Below are positions 1 through 13,483 of a stretch of 64,000 nucleotides of DNA, in pieces (position 1 is the stretch's first letter; each line of letters starts with the position of its first letter). The stretch covers positions 1 through 64,000 of the forward strand of contig JAJIRX010000874.1 of assembly GCA_023853785.1 (NCBI GenBank). Reading direction: 5' to 3'. The position numbers and the translations under genes are program-made. The notes beneath the pieces were generated by a model, which searched no databases, had not been told where the DNA came from, and saw only the letters and a program-made list of their open reading frames with translations. The stretch is from Psilocybe azurescens. Its lineage: Eukaryota > Basidiomycota > Agaricomycetes > Agaricales > Agrocybaceae.

Positions 1-1116
1 CCCACCATGACGGAAGGCCGGAAGGCACCAATGTCACCTTTGCAGTTTCTGACGGAAGCATCAGTAAGGGTCTTGACGCGGCCATATCCAATGGGCATGC
101 CGACGAAGATCATAATCATCTCCACAATATACTCCAAAACGTGAGCTAGAGGTAGATAGGCAAGGTAGGTATCTTCGTATGTGAGGTGGTGTCCTAGAAG
201 CACCTTTACCGACCCAACTGAAGCAATGAGATTGGAATGGGTGATAGTAACGCCCTTGGGGGCACCAGTGCTTCCACTGGTATACATAATAAGCGCGATA
301 TCCTCAGCTTTGGGCCGTCGTGAAACGAGGACATCAACAGATTGCGACTTTCCCAGTTCACGCAGCTTGTTCAAACTGAAAACTTGAATGCTCTCGCGGA
401 CAGAATGCAAGTCGTCGACAATGGCTTGCGTGGGTTCGCCGTCAAAAACGACATATTTGACCGTAGGAGTTTTGGCCAGTACCCTGTGGAGTGTTGGCAG
501 GAGTTCGGCGTTTGTGAATAGGCCAACGCAGTCAGGTTCGTTCAAGGAGTGGGCCAGGCCCTCTCTCCGAGAGTATCGTATGCGGTGGCAATTGGTATCG
601 AAATGGACGCGCAGGCGTGGGCCATAAGTTGCCAGTTAGGGCTGGTGGCGCGTGAGTCTACAAAGCAGAGGCAGTGTAACGTATACGCACCTGGTCTGAG
701 CGTACACATTGAAGACATCATCCTTCGTCACGCCGAGATGAATGAGAGCGCGAGCAACCTCTGAAACCGCCTCCTTGAGTTCGATGAAAGTGATGTATTT
801 GTAGTCGCTGAGCTCGAAGAATTTCCACTTCTTCTTTTCCTTGACTTCGTTGCCGTCGACGACCTTCTTCACCTCCTTTTCTTCCTCGATAATGTTGACG
901 ACGTCTCTCCAGCCAAGAGAATTTCTGTTTCCGTGCGTCCGCGCGGCATACTCGACCACGTCGTACACGGTGTCGATACCTTCGAACGGCTGGGTGACGA
1001 GCCCATCCTTGGAGAGGTAACACCTTCTTATGGGGCCTTCTCCGGGACGGGCAGGGGGCTACCTCAACGGAGCCTGTGCCATAGTATCCTGACTTGTTGG
1101 TATGTAACTTGAACAT
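1..1116 (-). CDS. Long-chain acyl-CoA synthetase, copy 1 (N-terminal half, cut by left edge)
   Basis: Activates long-chain fatty acids to acyl-CoA through an acyl-AMP intermediate (AMP-binding superfamily). The minus strand shows an N-terminal stretch (TVYDVVEYAARTHGN, LGWRDVV), a short intron starting at the GTGCGT after YAQT, and the ATP-binding signature MYTSGSTGAPKGV, then runs off the left edge before the C-terminal domain. It is collinear with the second copy at 2921-5284, so this is a head-to-tail tandem duplication. Two single-base frame breaks are visible by comparison: one in the run of G at about 1063-1068, one at about 557-568. Start taken at the ATG aligned near the start of copy 2 (MFKLHTNKS). 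The family is certain; whether the copy is intact is not, since both breaks could be sequence errors. Confidence 0.8.
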
Positions 1117-2920
1117 TCCTGGGGTATTATGGGAGTTGGAGAAAGAAAGCAAGATGATGCTCTTATGTCACTCTACCTACCTTTTGCCAGCTGGTCACAC
1201 GATCCGCGCCGTGCCTGGCCGTCACACACTTACGCGAGCCTGGATGACCGCGCCAACTTTGGTTCTGGTATATTTTTTCAATTTCTTCTAATTTTTAGGT
1301 GCTCGCTTGCTTTCATTATATTTACCTTATACCTCGTGGGTTAAAGCTTTACAAAAGCTCTCTAAAGACTTGAAGCTACTCATTTTCTCTCTTCTGTACG
1401 TTCTGTTCCAGGCTCCTAACGGAATGGTTCATTATAATGCCGCTTGGAAGTCGCGCACTGAATTGGTCCTATTCTTGGCCCTCGCTTGGCAGAGGTCAAA
1501 GAGAATTCAATTGAAGACCTTTCAAGACATATGCATCAGAAACAACGCTCTTTAATCGTCTCACGAGTCCAGTTTTATTGAAATATTTCAGCACAGAGTC
1601 TTATCTTCGTATGTAGTCTGGCAGAGAAACATTTCGTTTACAATAATTAGATTGAGAATCGAACGTATGCGTTCGTTACATACTTCTTTCAGTCCGTATA
1701 ACCCTTGATTGTTAACATGTCTCTCCTCTTTATGGGGTGAACTTCGGTTGATGACCCGTTGTACTTATTGACTGAGTCAATAAGTGTTAAGTAATGCTTC
1801 AAAAGGCTTAATACTAAGTTAATAGCAGCTGCATTCTCACTACATCCATGCTTGGCAATTATCGGATCATGATGTATTACCCCTAAACAGACTCCAGACG
1901 CCCCTTTAACCGAGCCCCAGCTTTCCCCAGTCCCAAAGTCAACCTATCAGGAGTGACTACGATGTCAGGCGGAGCCAACGGAGATTAAAACAAGATACCA
2001 CACTATGTCTATTATGGCTCAGCCCTTGAGCTGTGCAAATCATGTCGAGTCATATGAGAGCTATGACTCGAACTGCGTATCTGCCAAAATGCAGGACATG
2101 TCTCTCAGAGTCATAGGCCTAATTGCAATTGACTTAATAAATGCAGACATGAATGCTTGTCATATGCTTATCATGTCTGTTTTCAATTAACCACTGCCTT
2201 TCGGCTTTCCACCGGATTCCCTTGAAATCCAAGTAACCGGGCGCTCAAGTGTACTGTGCAGGCAACCAAAATGACGTCGTCGACATTCAGTGAAGAGCTA
2301 AGTTAAAGGCTGTTGAAGGCCCCTTCAGAAGTAACCGAAGGTAACCAATATACATATAGCCATTTGTACATTCGTTCACCCCGAAAGTCCAAAGGATCGC
2401 CTAAAGGATTTCCACCCTTCTTCGACCATTCTTACATGCTTTCACCTCGATGCTGTGCAATCACTGATCATAATCTCGTATAGATAAATGTGTCTTCATC
2501 AGGCATTGGGCACTGACTCATCGGCTAGTAGAAAACCAACCATGACTCTAATAATAGAGTACACATCCATGGTTTTAGTACAGCGGAACAGGGACCAAAA
2601 TCCACGTCTTCGCGAAGCTGTCCATTAGGCATTTAGTAGGATTCCTGATCACGTACACACTGTGTTCAGGAAGTTGACACTGACAGACCCGTAACCTCGT
2701 GTACTTTAAGTAGCACAGCATGAAGCTATTATTAGACATCGAATTTGCCACCTCACTTCGCACAGATAAGATCTAGGCAACATCGAAGCCCAAAGAATCA
2801 AGATCCAGAAAATAAAAGTGATGAGGTATTCCATGACGTGTAATTACGGTTGATTAATACAAAAAAATGAGAGAAATGTCCACAGTAACGACAGAGAAAG
2901 AAAAACATGCAAACGAAAAT
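1117..2920. other. Intergenic, between the two acyl-CoA synthetase copies
   Basis: No open frame with protein-like character on either strand. It should contain the promoter of copy 1 on the right side of 1116 and the 3' end of copy 2 on the left side of 2921. The only structure seen is the short palindrome at 1764-1784. Confidence 0.5.
1764..1784. repeat. Perfect palindrome with 10-base arms
   Basis: Arms CTTATTGACT and AGTCAATAAG flank a single central G. The core resembles a bZIP-type TGACT-G-AGTCA site, but there is no other evidence that it is bound. Confidence 0.5.
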
Positions 2921-5284
2921 CTACGTGGTCTTATAAGCCTCCTGCGAAAGTCAAAATATCAGAGAGGTCCTAAGAGAAAAGCTCGACAGAAAAAAAAACA
3001 CAACATACCGAAATCTGAGCCTTGAACGCATTCGAGATTTTCGGCCGCTGGATTTTGCGTGCAGCAGTGACGAACCCATTCTCAGGCGTCCACTCCTCCG
3101 TCGTGAGGATAACAGCTTGCAGCAGCTCCATGGGCTTGAACCCATTTCTCTTACCAACGTTATTGCACTCGGTTTTGATGATCTCATGCACAATAGGTTC
3201 TGATGTTAACTCTGCTGTGGCGTCGATCTCATGAGCTTTTAGAACAATGCGGATGTTTGCTTCGTGTGGGATGATGACCGCCACGGGTTGCCTAGCATCT
3301 GGTAGGGCGAGGACACAGATGTTTGCAACTAAATTGCACGCCCTGTAGATCGACTCCAGACGTTCCAGTGCGATGTACTACCAAGGTACTCAGCACAAAT
3401 AACAAAGAAAACAGGATAGTAGATGAATATCTCTCTTACCTCTCCGGTCGCGAGTTTGATAAGATTCTTCACTCTGTCGGTGTTCATCTATCAGTACGGA
3501 TCTGAAAATTCAAACCCCAAGGACGCGCACCTATCAATGACAGAAAGTGTTCCATCCGCATTCCACTGCCCAACATCGCCAGTCCTCAACCACCCATCCT
3601 TCGTGAAGATCGTCTCATCCGAGTTGAGATCAGGGCGCTTATAATACCCATTAACCACAGATGGCCCACGAATGCAAATCTCGCCTTGCTGAATTTCATT
3701 CGATGAAAAATATCCAGCATCTGGTACGTCGCGTAGCTTGATATCGACAGATGGAACTGGGAGTCCGACGGAGCAGTATCTCATCAACTCTGGTGGAAGG
3801 ATGGCACACATGCCACAGGACTCCGTCATACCATATCCTATTGAGGAACTTGTTTATTAATATCTTCAATAATCATGGAATATCACGGTACATTTACCTT
3901 GAATAATGGTAACGAGTGCAGTGCTCAAGAACTCCTGTGTCTCCTGACTAATAGCCGCCCCACCACTCATAGCAATGCGCAAACGACCGCCGGTAGCAGC
4001 CCTCACTCCCCCAAGAACGATACTATCCGCCAGTTGCGCAAACAAGGGTACATTATACTTCTTCGCCGCCATCGCGCTATCAAAAATACCTTTCTTGAAA
4101 AAACCCGCTGGTGTTGACCTTGTTCTGAATACCCTTTCGTATAGTCTCCCAGACATCAGGCACACCAACCATAATTGACGGCCGAACGTGCAGATGTCGC
4201 CTTTACAGTTCCGTACAGACGCGTCGGTGAGGGTCTTGACGCGTCCATAGCCTGAAGGCATTCCTACAAAAGTATCGTCATCTCGACGATATACTCCATG
4301 ACGTGCGCGAGGGGAAGGTATGCCAGATAGCTGTCGTCGTAAGTCAGATGATGGCCAATGAGCACGTAGACCGCGCCGACGGATGCGATGAGGTTGGCGT
4401 GGGTGATGCACACGCCTTTCGGTGGACCAGTACTCCCGCTGGTATACATGATAAGCGCGAGATCTTGTGCTTTAGGACGCCGGTCTCGAAGGTCATCGGT
4501 GGACTGAGCTCTTCCCATCTCGCGAAGTTTGTCCAGACTGAAGATCTTGAGCGTATCGCGAACCGAATGCAGATCGTCTACAACAGCCTGACTCGGCTCA
4601 CCGTCAAAGACGATATATTTAATTGTAGGTGTCTTCGCCAGTACTCTGTAGTGGGCAGGAGCTCCGCATTCGTAAACAGCGCGACGCATTCAGGCTCGTT
4701 CAAAGAATGAGTTAAACCGTCTTCACCAAGGGTGTCGTAACTGGTCGCCATTACCACCGAAATCGAGACAATCGCATGTGCCATGATTTGCCAGTTCGGA
4801 CTAGTAATGAACATAGAGTTAGATCAGACACGGCGTCATTAGATGGGTTTATGACTACATACCTTGTCTGGGCGTAAACATTGAAAACGTCGCCACCCGT
4901 TATTCCCAGATACAAAAGTGCCCGCGCAACTTCGAAACAGCCTCCCTCAAGTTCGACGAAGCTGATGTACTTGTAATCGGTAAGCTCGAAGTATTTCCAA
5001 ATCTTCTTCTGCGAGACTTCCTTCCCATCTATCACCTTTTTGACCACTTTCTCCTCCTCGACGATCCTGACTACATCCCTCCATCCAAGGGCTTTTCTAT
5101 TTCCGTGCTTTTCTGAGGCGTAGGTGATGACATCGTATACCGTACTGATGCCATCTAACGGCCGGCTAACCAGTTCTTCCTCTGCCAGCATGCATCGCCG
5201 CGTAGGTCCTTCCCCTGGTTTCGTAGGAGGGGCGACCTCAACAGATCCTAGAGCCGTAATATCCCGGCTTGTTGGTGTGGACAT
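2921..5284 (-). pseudogene. Long-chain acyl-CoA synthetase, copy 2, degenerate
   Basis: The whole enzyme can be followed: N-terminal region (TVYDVITYASEKHGN), ATP motif MYTSGSTGPPKGV, the KTLTDASVRNCKGDI segment, the TGD motif (GWLRTGDVGQW), and a C-terminal domain ending KAQISEAYKTT with the stop at 2921-2923. Introns fit GT..AG, for example gtatgttg..cgcag just before the last exon. Start is ATG at 5284 (MSTPTSRD). The frame is broken repeatedly against copy 1: a four-base deletion after AELLPT (about 4649), a missing T at about 4270, a missing C near 4190, an extra T near 4104, and a compensated insertion/deletion giving LEGGCFEVA where copy 1 has LKEAVSEVA. The four-base loss argues for real decay, not only base-calling error. 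Confidence 0.8.
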
Positions 5285-8200
5285 TCGACATGGGTAATGT
5301 TGATGAAGAAAAAGGGAACACTTCCAAAAATCTTGGATATGCATCGTTGAGTTGCTATGTAAATTGCCATCAGATTCGACGATCATAACCACCTGATAAA
5401 ATAGCGTACGAAATTACAAGGCCGCAACAGTAACTGGTCGCGATATGATATTTGGATGAAGTTGTCGCTACTCCTCGCTACTCCTAAACTCCAGTTGTTG
5501 CATCTGTTTCCCGGTTTGCGCTCCTCGAGGCCTCCAACATCATTTATGATGGTCCAGGATTGGACCAAACAATGATCTCTGAAGATCACAATTTCTATAC
5601 AGTATCAAAATTCATCTTGTACCGCTAGAAGACGAGTGTTGGCCCAAGATATAGTATGGACGGCGAAAGCACGGTGCACAAATGGAACTTGGAAGCTAAT
5701 CCAAATCGATCGAACATCTCGTGGCACTGGCTGTGTTGATACGAAACGTGGTATTCATTGAATTGTTGGGGTGAATCCAGCTCTAACGCTCAATCGACTT
5801 CCACAAGCTTCCACGCAAAAAGGCTTTCCTAACTGTAAGATATTGAGTAAAGGAGATCAAGGTTCGACTCGGAGGATGAAGAATTTGCAATGAACTTGGC
5901 TTCAGTCTTCAATCTTGGCCATGGCAAGCGGAGTTTATAAGTTACAAAAGCCTGGTCACGTGTGCACACAATTTGTCGCGTCTGGGGTTTGTCACTTCAG
6001 CCATTCAGACGCGTCGCGAAAATGCCCAGTGACTTAAAATTTCTGGCTGTCAAGCTGGTGAGCATCTGTCTGAAGCAATTATCTCTATAGAATTCTTCCC
6101 AATTCTTATTTGACGGTCTCTGACTGTCTGACAGGTGTAATAAAATCGCATTGAGAACTATAGAGAATTTATTTTGGAAATAAGTTCTAGTCTTGGTCTC
6201 GTGCAGACATTTACGTCTAGCTTCTAGCTAGCTTTTAAATTACTGCCCCAGTCTACTGGGAAATAAGTAATTGAGGTTTGTAATATGTACCTACTCAGCT
6301 GCTCGTCAGTGAGAACGTACTGAAATGTTTACCGATAGCTTGAAAGTCGGTAGAAACCTTCATATCATCGTGAGGTTCACCCTTGATTCTGCAGTTGAAT
6401 GAACTTCTGCCGTAGCATTATTCCCATCATATATGTTTGACTTCTCGACTAGCTCACGAGTTCATTAACTTATTGGATTGTGGCAAAGCATATATAGCTT
6501 TCGCCAATTATACAATCTCCGACCCAAAGGTAAATGGTTCAGTTCGCTTAAAAGGGCCATTGAGCGTGGTGACTTTATCTTCTGTGGTAAACCGACATTT
6601 CCCTAGATTCCCATAATATACGCGGCTCGCGGACATAGACGTACTGTGCTTTTCATGGAAGTGGTGTTCTATAAATATCTCATGTATGTGAACCGGCAAA
6701 CGGTTGCCCTTCTATGAACACTTATCGTCGAGAATATTTTCTTGCTCTTCCGCAGCAAGCTTATGAAAATAGATTTCGTGATGTTTATTTGGGTCGTTAG
6801 AAATTGTCTTCTGGGGGACCTGGGGTATCTGAATGAAAGGGTTTTAATGAAAGGATATTAATGAAGGGACGTCGCCGAAAACAATGCTCTTGAATGCAGG
6901 CAATACAGAATAGACTATGGAATGCTTCTATCAATTTAAAGGTGCCCATGCCGCCGAAAGAAAATTGAATAGGGCCTTTTTATGTGAGGAGAACTTTACA
7001 AGCCGAGGGAGCCGGTTAACCGCTGAATACATGCATCCTAGCACCTATCATTGGGGTGCATACTCTACCATGTTCATTTCATGCAGCATTCTGGTCGAAG
7101 AACCATCTAACTGGAGTCAGGAAACGTAAATCAAAACAGCTACTTGGCTGGTTGGTTCAGCTCCAACCCTTGACCCACTCTTGACCAGGGTCTCCCGCGC
7201 TGGTAACAAATCAACATGTACTTGAGTATGTCTGATGCAGGAACTGAGTTCTCAGGAACTTCTTGAAGGCATAGTTGCCCCGCTGCCAAGGTCTCTTGCG
7301 CGTCAGTAGAAGAAGTCCAGACGGACGGCTTGGCAATGTACGTACTTGAATTGGATTTGAAGTTCTGGTTTATGAAAGTGAAATCAATCTCCCTGAAACC
7401 TCGTTGTTGCAAGTGGATGACTGTGGATGAATTACACTGTAGACGGCGTCAAATGCACCACCAAAAACTCCATGGCATTTGGATGCACAATATAGTATGC
7501 AGGTGCGAAATTTATTTTTGGGAGAGTGGCGCATGTGACAAAATTCGAAAGGCTGACAAAAATTTAATCAAATGAGAAGAGGGACTCCAATACACCAGTT
7601 TACACACTCACCGATGTGTGCACTATGACAGATTGAAGCTTCTAGACCATCTCGAAACGGTCACAGAAACGCCAGCAGTCAACTGAAGAACCCAAGGGTG
7701 CCCACAAACTTCGTCTGCCATCATGGCGAGCACCGGCACAGGAAGACATTTTTGCCGTCCTCGACACAATCCACTTCTCTGGTTTCAGTGCGTGAGCATT
7801 TCAGAGAACACCAGGAGATACCACCCATGCAGCACGAACAAAATGGAAAAGGAAGCCTCGTCTAGAAAAAAGATAGGGGAAAAAGTCCATAAAATCATAA
7901 CACGACCGGCGGGCTACCCACGAAACGCCGTACACGAGGTAAATTTGGTATGCAGGCCTTTACAGCTTCCTGGTTCATGAATTGCGTACATATGAAGAGT
8001 CGAGGCTGAGGTGCCAGACGGACCTCACCTGGTTTTGCCGAGTGGAGTGCAATTTTTTTTCACGTTTGTTTTAACCCTATGCCCCAAACGTCCGACCTCG
8101 CCCCCAAGAGTCACGGAGGGGGCCCCAAGTTCTACCCCACCAGGTTGAAAATTTGATGGTGTTACGAGTTTCAGTTATTATCCACTGGATCGGACGGGTG

Positions 8201-8700
8201 TGGATTCTGTGGAAAGGTGTGGAATCGGTTATGGACCAACGACGGATCTTTCCTGTCCACGAGTACAGTGCTGTACATAGCGTCCCGTGCGCTTCGTATG
8301 GGGAAGGAATTCGTGCATTCTAAAGGCAATCACCAGCACTATGTATGTACAGAACCAGACGGAACCTGATGCAAGAAAGCAAGAAGAAACGTTGAATTTG
8401 TCCTTACTGTCGGATCAGCGGGACAACCATTCTGTACGCACACGTCCGTTCGGCACGAGTCGAACGAGAGATAGCAAATTGGATCGTATCTTCCAAGACC
8501 AATCAATGCTCATGATGAGCGTAGGTGAAGATAGGTTGAAGATGCATCTTCGACCATGGATCTTCCGAGATTTCTTACCTGTAATTTAAGTAATTTAACA
8601 CTCCGCCCGGGTACGACGCTTCACACACACTTCACGCACATCACATATATATCACGCCAAAAAATAACATAGGGGTGTCGGCAACTGCAATGCATTAAAA
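5285..8700. other. Long gene-poor interval
   Basis: Only short open frames without recognisable protein character on both strands. The first few hundred bases should hold the promoter of the acyl-CoA synthetase copy 2. No tRNA, transposon or repeat was recognised here. Confidence 0.4.
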
Positions 8701-8879
8701 TAGGAATTACACCCACAACACGGACGCAAGAACCAAGGGCTTTCCCGGAACTTCAGATTGCAAAGTGAGAAGCAACACCTCGAACGCTCATCGAATGAGA
8801 AATGGCTGCTCATATTGCGGGCAAATAAGTAACAAGCGCACTACGTTGATTGATAAGTAAATAACTATAACACGAACTA

Positions 8880-10214
8880 CGCGTAATGTACACAAGGAGA
8901 GGGAAACCAGGAGAGTAGGTGAGAAGAAGAGTTTAAATAGATGACCATTTGGTCTTGTGGAAATCGGGGGATTTCTTCTCTTTTGGGACTTGGGAACGCG
9001 CAAGTCCTTCGCGATAGGCCTAAGGAGTCTCGGTATACAATATGCGGAGGCGGAAAGAGAGAGAAAGAGAGAGAGGAAAGAGGTATATGATGTGTATGTA
9101 CTATAGACGGAAGTCGGAGAAATGATGTTGTATGCCGAGCAGCAGCTGGAAAGAGAAGAGAAAGAAAAGAGGAAAAAGACGTTTGACAAGATAACCAAAA
9201 AGAGGAGAAGGAAAAGGAAAAGGAAAAAAGCAGATGAGAGGAGAGAGGGAATCGACCAAGCAGTTGAATGGTTAGTTAGTCAGATGTGTTAAGAGTTGGA
9301 TGTGAGGTCGAGAGAGAGAGTCGCGCGAGAAGCGTGAAAGGGAAAGGGCCGGTGATTTCTTTTTTTTTCGATTCTTCAATAGCAGAAACAAGAAAAAATA
9401 TTGTAATCATAGACGTGAGGGGGAAACCCGGCGCGGCCGCGACTGAAGACGATGGGTTGGTCGAGGTAGTCGTGAGGATGGTCGATAATGTCGGCGAATG
9501 GATGGATAATCGCACGACACGCAGCTGCATATATATATAGTTGCAGAATTGTGTAGCAAGGGGCACAAAAAAGAGACAAAAAGAAGAAGAGGCATAGCAT
9601 GTCGAGATGGGTCGTAAAAGATGACGTTGATTGCCGAGACGGAAAATATGAGATGTTGTATGTGACAATATTGTTGTTGCTGTTGTTGCTGGCCATGAGA
9701 TGCTGATAGGGAAACAAGAATGGAAGCAGAAAAGGAGCTCGAAAGCAATGCGATGGTCGATAAATGGAGATTTTTGGAAGACATTGGAATCTAAGTCAAG
9801 AGACCCAGGAGAAGAAGAGATTCGAATGACGGAACAATGGCGAACATTTAACAATTGCGAACGGAAAAGGGTCGTGGAGCGCAGGTCGTGGGCAGGAGAA
9901 CCGAAGATGGATATCGAGGCGGACGGAATGAAGAAATATATGCGACAAAGAACGAGAACCATGCAATGTAATGTGTAGAAGTCCATGAGTGGGAGAGTGT
10001 GAGAAATATAGAAGTCCGATGGAAAATCTGGGAAAGCAAAAAGCAAAAAATGGGAGGCAAGACGAAGCAGACGCAGAGAGACGCAAATGCCCAAAAGAAG
10101 ATCCCAAGGAATAAAAAAAACAAGACGACGCTGGTTTCGATCCTCTTGAGCAGCCCAGCTGACCAAGGCAGGACGACGAACACGAAGAAGATGACGACGA
10201 CGACGATGGGGAGA
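8880..10214. other. Purine-rich tract downstream of the GATA factor gene
   Basis: The plus strand is dominated by G and A, for example several GAGAGAAAGA stretches around 9050-9080 and AGGAAAAGGAAAAG around 9205-9225. On the minus strand this is a pyrimidine-rich region immediately after the GATA factor stop codon. Long open frames on the minus strand (up to 296 codons) are low-complexity Ser/Leu/Phe translations of this bias, not genes. It could be an unusually long 3' untranslated region. Confidence 0.5.
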
Positions 10215-13200
10215 TCACTGGAAATATGAATCGACGAACATCCCAGAATGAATGCTCCCCGAACTCCCACTCCCGCTGCTGGTGCTCTCCTGCCCCGGGC
10301 TGCCCTTGCTCGACTCCTCAGGAAGCGCCATCGGCGGGTGCAAGTACGCCGAGAACAGGCTCTCCTCATCCTGCAGCGCCATCGGCGGGTGGTGCAAGTA
10401 GTCCATCGGCGAGTCCTCATTGTCCGCATTACTGCCCGCGTTGCTGCTGCTGCTGCTCCCGCCGCCCGCACTCGTGTTCCCCGACGACGACGACGCCGTG
10501 CTGCTCGTGCTCCCACTCCCCGCGGAGGGTGGAACAGCGCGGGCTCGTTGTCCGCGCTGCCCTGCGGCATCATGGGCGGGTGCCAGAACGTGTTGCCCGA
10601 GCCGCGCAGCGCGGGGCCCTGGTTGATCGTCCCGTTGCTGTTGTACGTGCTGAACGGGAACTCCATCGACGCGCGCTTCGAGTGCGACGCCGACGACGAC
10701 GACGTCGAGCTGAAGCTGTCTCCACTATACGACCCGAACGAGACCGCGGACGACGGCGGGGCTCCGACGCCGAGTCCGTGCTCATCCGCCGGCGCTTGGT
10801 CGAGCGCGGGCTGAGCCCGAGGTCGATGTCCGCCGACTCCGAGTTGTGGAACGGCAGTGCGTCCGCGTGCATGTTGTTGTACAGCGACATGAGGTAGTCG
10901 GGGTGGTACGGCCCGGGGTAGGCGAGCTGGAACGGGTTTGCAGTGTAGTGCGGCGCCTGTTGGTTGTCAGTGGTCGCGCCCAACGCGCCCAGGAGCTCTG
11001 ACGACGACGTGGTGTTCCTGAACTCGTTCTCCTCGGTGAAGTCGTAGGACAACCGGGTAGTCGAGTCAGGGGCCAGGGTTGGAGAGCCATCTGGAACAGG
11101 AGATGTGCGGCGGCTGACGCCAGGGCTGGCAGAGGGCGTGTCTTCAGTTCCATTACCACTACGGCGGGCATCGTGTCTGGAGCGTTTACGAATAACATCG
11201 GACTTCATGGAGATAGGGCGCGCTGAACCGTGTAACTTGTAATACAGCCCGCAGCTATCATGAGAGACAAATCAGTTTTTATCAACTGAGTCGAGAAGAA
11301 ATCTCAAAAAAGACGTACGCATTGCAGACTGTCTTTCCCTCGTCGTCTTTCCTCCAGAGAGGGGTAGCGGTGGTGTGGCAATTATAGCATTGGGCCGCTA
11401 CTGAGGGCCGAACTTGAATTTCAATAAAGCGCGGCACTTTTGCGACAAAACAAAGGAGCTTACCCATAACATCTACAGTCTCCCTGACGCGGGGCGTGGC
11501 CGATGCCCTAGTCTCCGAGTGGTGAGAATTGCGCATGCTCTTAGGGCGAGGGCGTTTGTGCTGTGATAGAAATAAAGCCACACACGAAGATATAATTAGC
11601 ACCACAAAGAGAAAAAAAAGACTGCAAAGACAAAGGCAGAAAGCAAAAAAAGAGGACGAACCAGCTTGCAATACAAGCCACACGCGTTGCAGTTTAGCTC
11701 GTCGTTCAGGCCTCTCCTCCAGAGCGGGGTGTGCGTCGCGCCGCAGTTCGAGCACTCGGCCTTGACGCCGCCGGGCGCCGAGTTGCCCAGCGTCGAGCCC
11801 GCCGTGCCGCGCAGCACCGCCGGGTTCAGGCTCGTCGCCGTCGCGCCCGGGCCCGCCGAGCGCGTCACCGTCTGCGTGCGCAGCGTCAGCGTCGGGCGGC
11901 CCGTGGGCGTGCTCGAGCGCGTGCCATATATAGAATTGATGCGGGATGGCGAGACGGTCTCTGGGAGGATGTCCTTGACGGCCTGGGAAAGGGGTGGGAT
12001 ATTCCTGAACGATGAGATCTTGCGCGCTGTGCTGGGCGCTGGCGAGAGCTGGTCGATGTCCTCGTCGTCGCTGTAGCCGTTGTTGTATTCGTCGTCGGCT
12101 GTCGTTGAGGGAGTGGATGGTTATAGTCCTCGAGGAGGGTACCATGAATGACTGGTGAGAAGAGAGCACAGAGATGGAGGGCGTTCCAGAGAGCACGGGC
12201 ACGGAGGACTGGACAAGGGGGATTGTACGAGCTCATGACGACATCCTGCTGTTTTTCTGTAACCGAAGATGAGGAAGATGCAGCAGGTTCGGTTTTTGGG
12301 GACCGCGACATCCGTATGGGCGGCATTAGCAGAACCACTCTCTGCGGAGTTGTTAGAGATGGCTTCAGCGATTTGGGAAGACCAGTCAGAAAGGTTATGA
12401 ACATCGCCATCGTGGTTGCTTTCGTTGGAGGATTCATCGTTAAATAGAAGGTCGTCGAGAGCTAGCTCGATGGTGGGGCGGGAGATGCTGAACTGATCGT
12501 TATTTCCAGAGGGGTTGAACCCTTCGCCGTAATTCATGCGGTTCGTGAGAGTAGGAGTGGCGTAAAGTAATGCAGAGGGACCAAAGTCGTTGTCGAAGAG
12601 TCCTGGGAAATGAAGAGACGCTGAAGAGGAAGACGAGGTGGTGGCAGTGGCAGTCGTGTTAGTAGTAGTAGTCGTAGTCGTGGTGGCATTGGCGTTGGCG
12701 TCACTGTCGGTCATCACGGCGTCCTCCTGCTGGGTCCGAGGAACCCTTATTCGTTTGGCGAACTCGGACGAGGGCTTGGTGTCGGGTTTCTTCACGGGCG
12801 CCGTTGAGAGAGACTGCGCAGGCTGGTCGACACTGAAGGTGAACTGCATGCGCTTGATGGTGCCCGGTTGGGCGTTCTGGCTCGCCTCACGGTTGCGTTC
12901 TTTTTCGACAGCTCGCTGCCTGATCATATCGGTGGAATGGTTGCGTTTAAAATCAGGAGCCTCGAGCTCTTCGATGCTCCTATAAGAGGCCGAAAAAAAA
13001 AGTTTAGGGTCAAGGGTTATTTAACCCAGGGCGCTTAACGACGTACCGCCCTTTCTCCTTATCGAGCTTGTCCCCCATACACTTGCTGAGCTTCTTGAAT
13101 TCTCGCTTGGATCTTGCATTGTCGGTGTCGACCATGAGGTTCTGGAGATGCCATAACCTCCAGCTCAAGTTCTCGAGTCTTTGGCCTTGTTCGAGGTAAC

Positions 13201-13483
13201 TGGCGACCTTGGTACAGACCTTGAGGGACAAAGAGGATGCGAATGAGAAGAGAGATACTGGTGAACCCTGGATCTGCAGCGTACCTTCCATGTTTTGGTT
13301 AGAGATTCTGTATCATTGAGGTTGCTGAACGCGACGAAAGACTTGTTTCCCTAAACGAGACCAAACGGTACAAAAAAGAAATGGAAAAAAAGGGGAAAAA
13401 AAAATGAGTCAACACGATCGAAAGAAAAGATCGGTTGCGCAAAGGCGACCAACTTTGAACTTGAGATTGAGGATAGAGGGCAT
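10215..13483 (-). CDS. GATA-type zinc finger transcription factor, two fingers, AreA-like N-terminus
   Basis: Nuclear DNA-binding regulator of the AreA/Gaf1 kind. Exon 1 at ATG 13483 reads [10 protein letters not shown] and splices (gttggt..tttag) to [14 protein letters not shown]; the next part carries the AreA N-terminal domain core [10 protein letters not shown]. The middle is acidic and Ser/Thr-rich. Finger 1 is [20 protein letters not shown] and finger 2 [20 protein letters not shown], both C-X2-C-X17-C-X2-C, each followed by a basic tail ([10 protein letters not shown] and [10 protein letters not shown]). There is no Cys-rich linker as in siderophore repressors, so an SRE/Fep1 role is unlikely. 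The C-terminus is Ser/Gly-rich and ends FVDSYFQ. Five one-base breaks occur at short homopolymers near 10516, 10757, 12107, 12216 and 12293. Type certain, target pathway unknown; nitrogen regulation is a guess from the N-terminal domain. Confidence 0.88.

Noticed and set aside
9276..10166. 296-codon minus-strand open frame and several overlapping long frames
   Set aside because: Composed of Ser, Leu, Phe and Thr from the pyrimidine-rich strand, open in several frames at once, no domain or splice pattern; explained by base composition after the GATA factor gene.
10226..10897. 223-codon plus-strand frame rich in Arg, Pro and Cys
   Set aside because: Antisense shadow of the GC-rich, Ser/Gly-coding C-terminus of the GATA factor.
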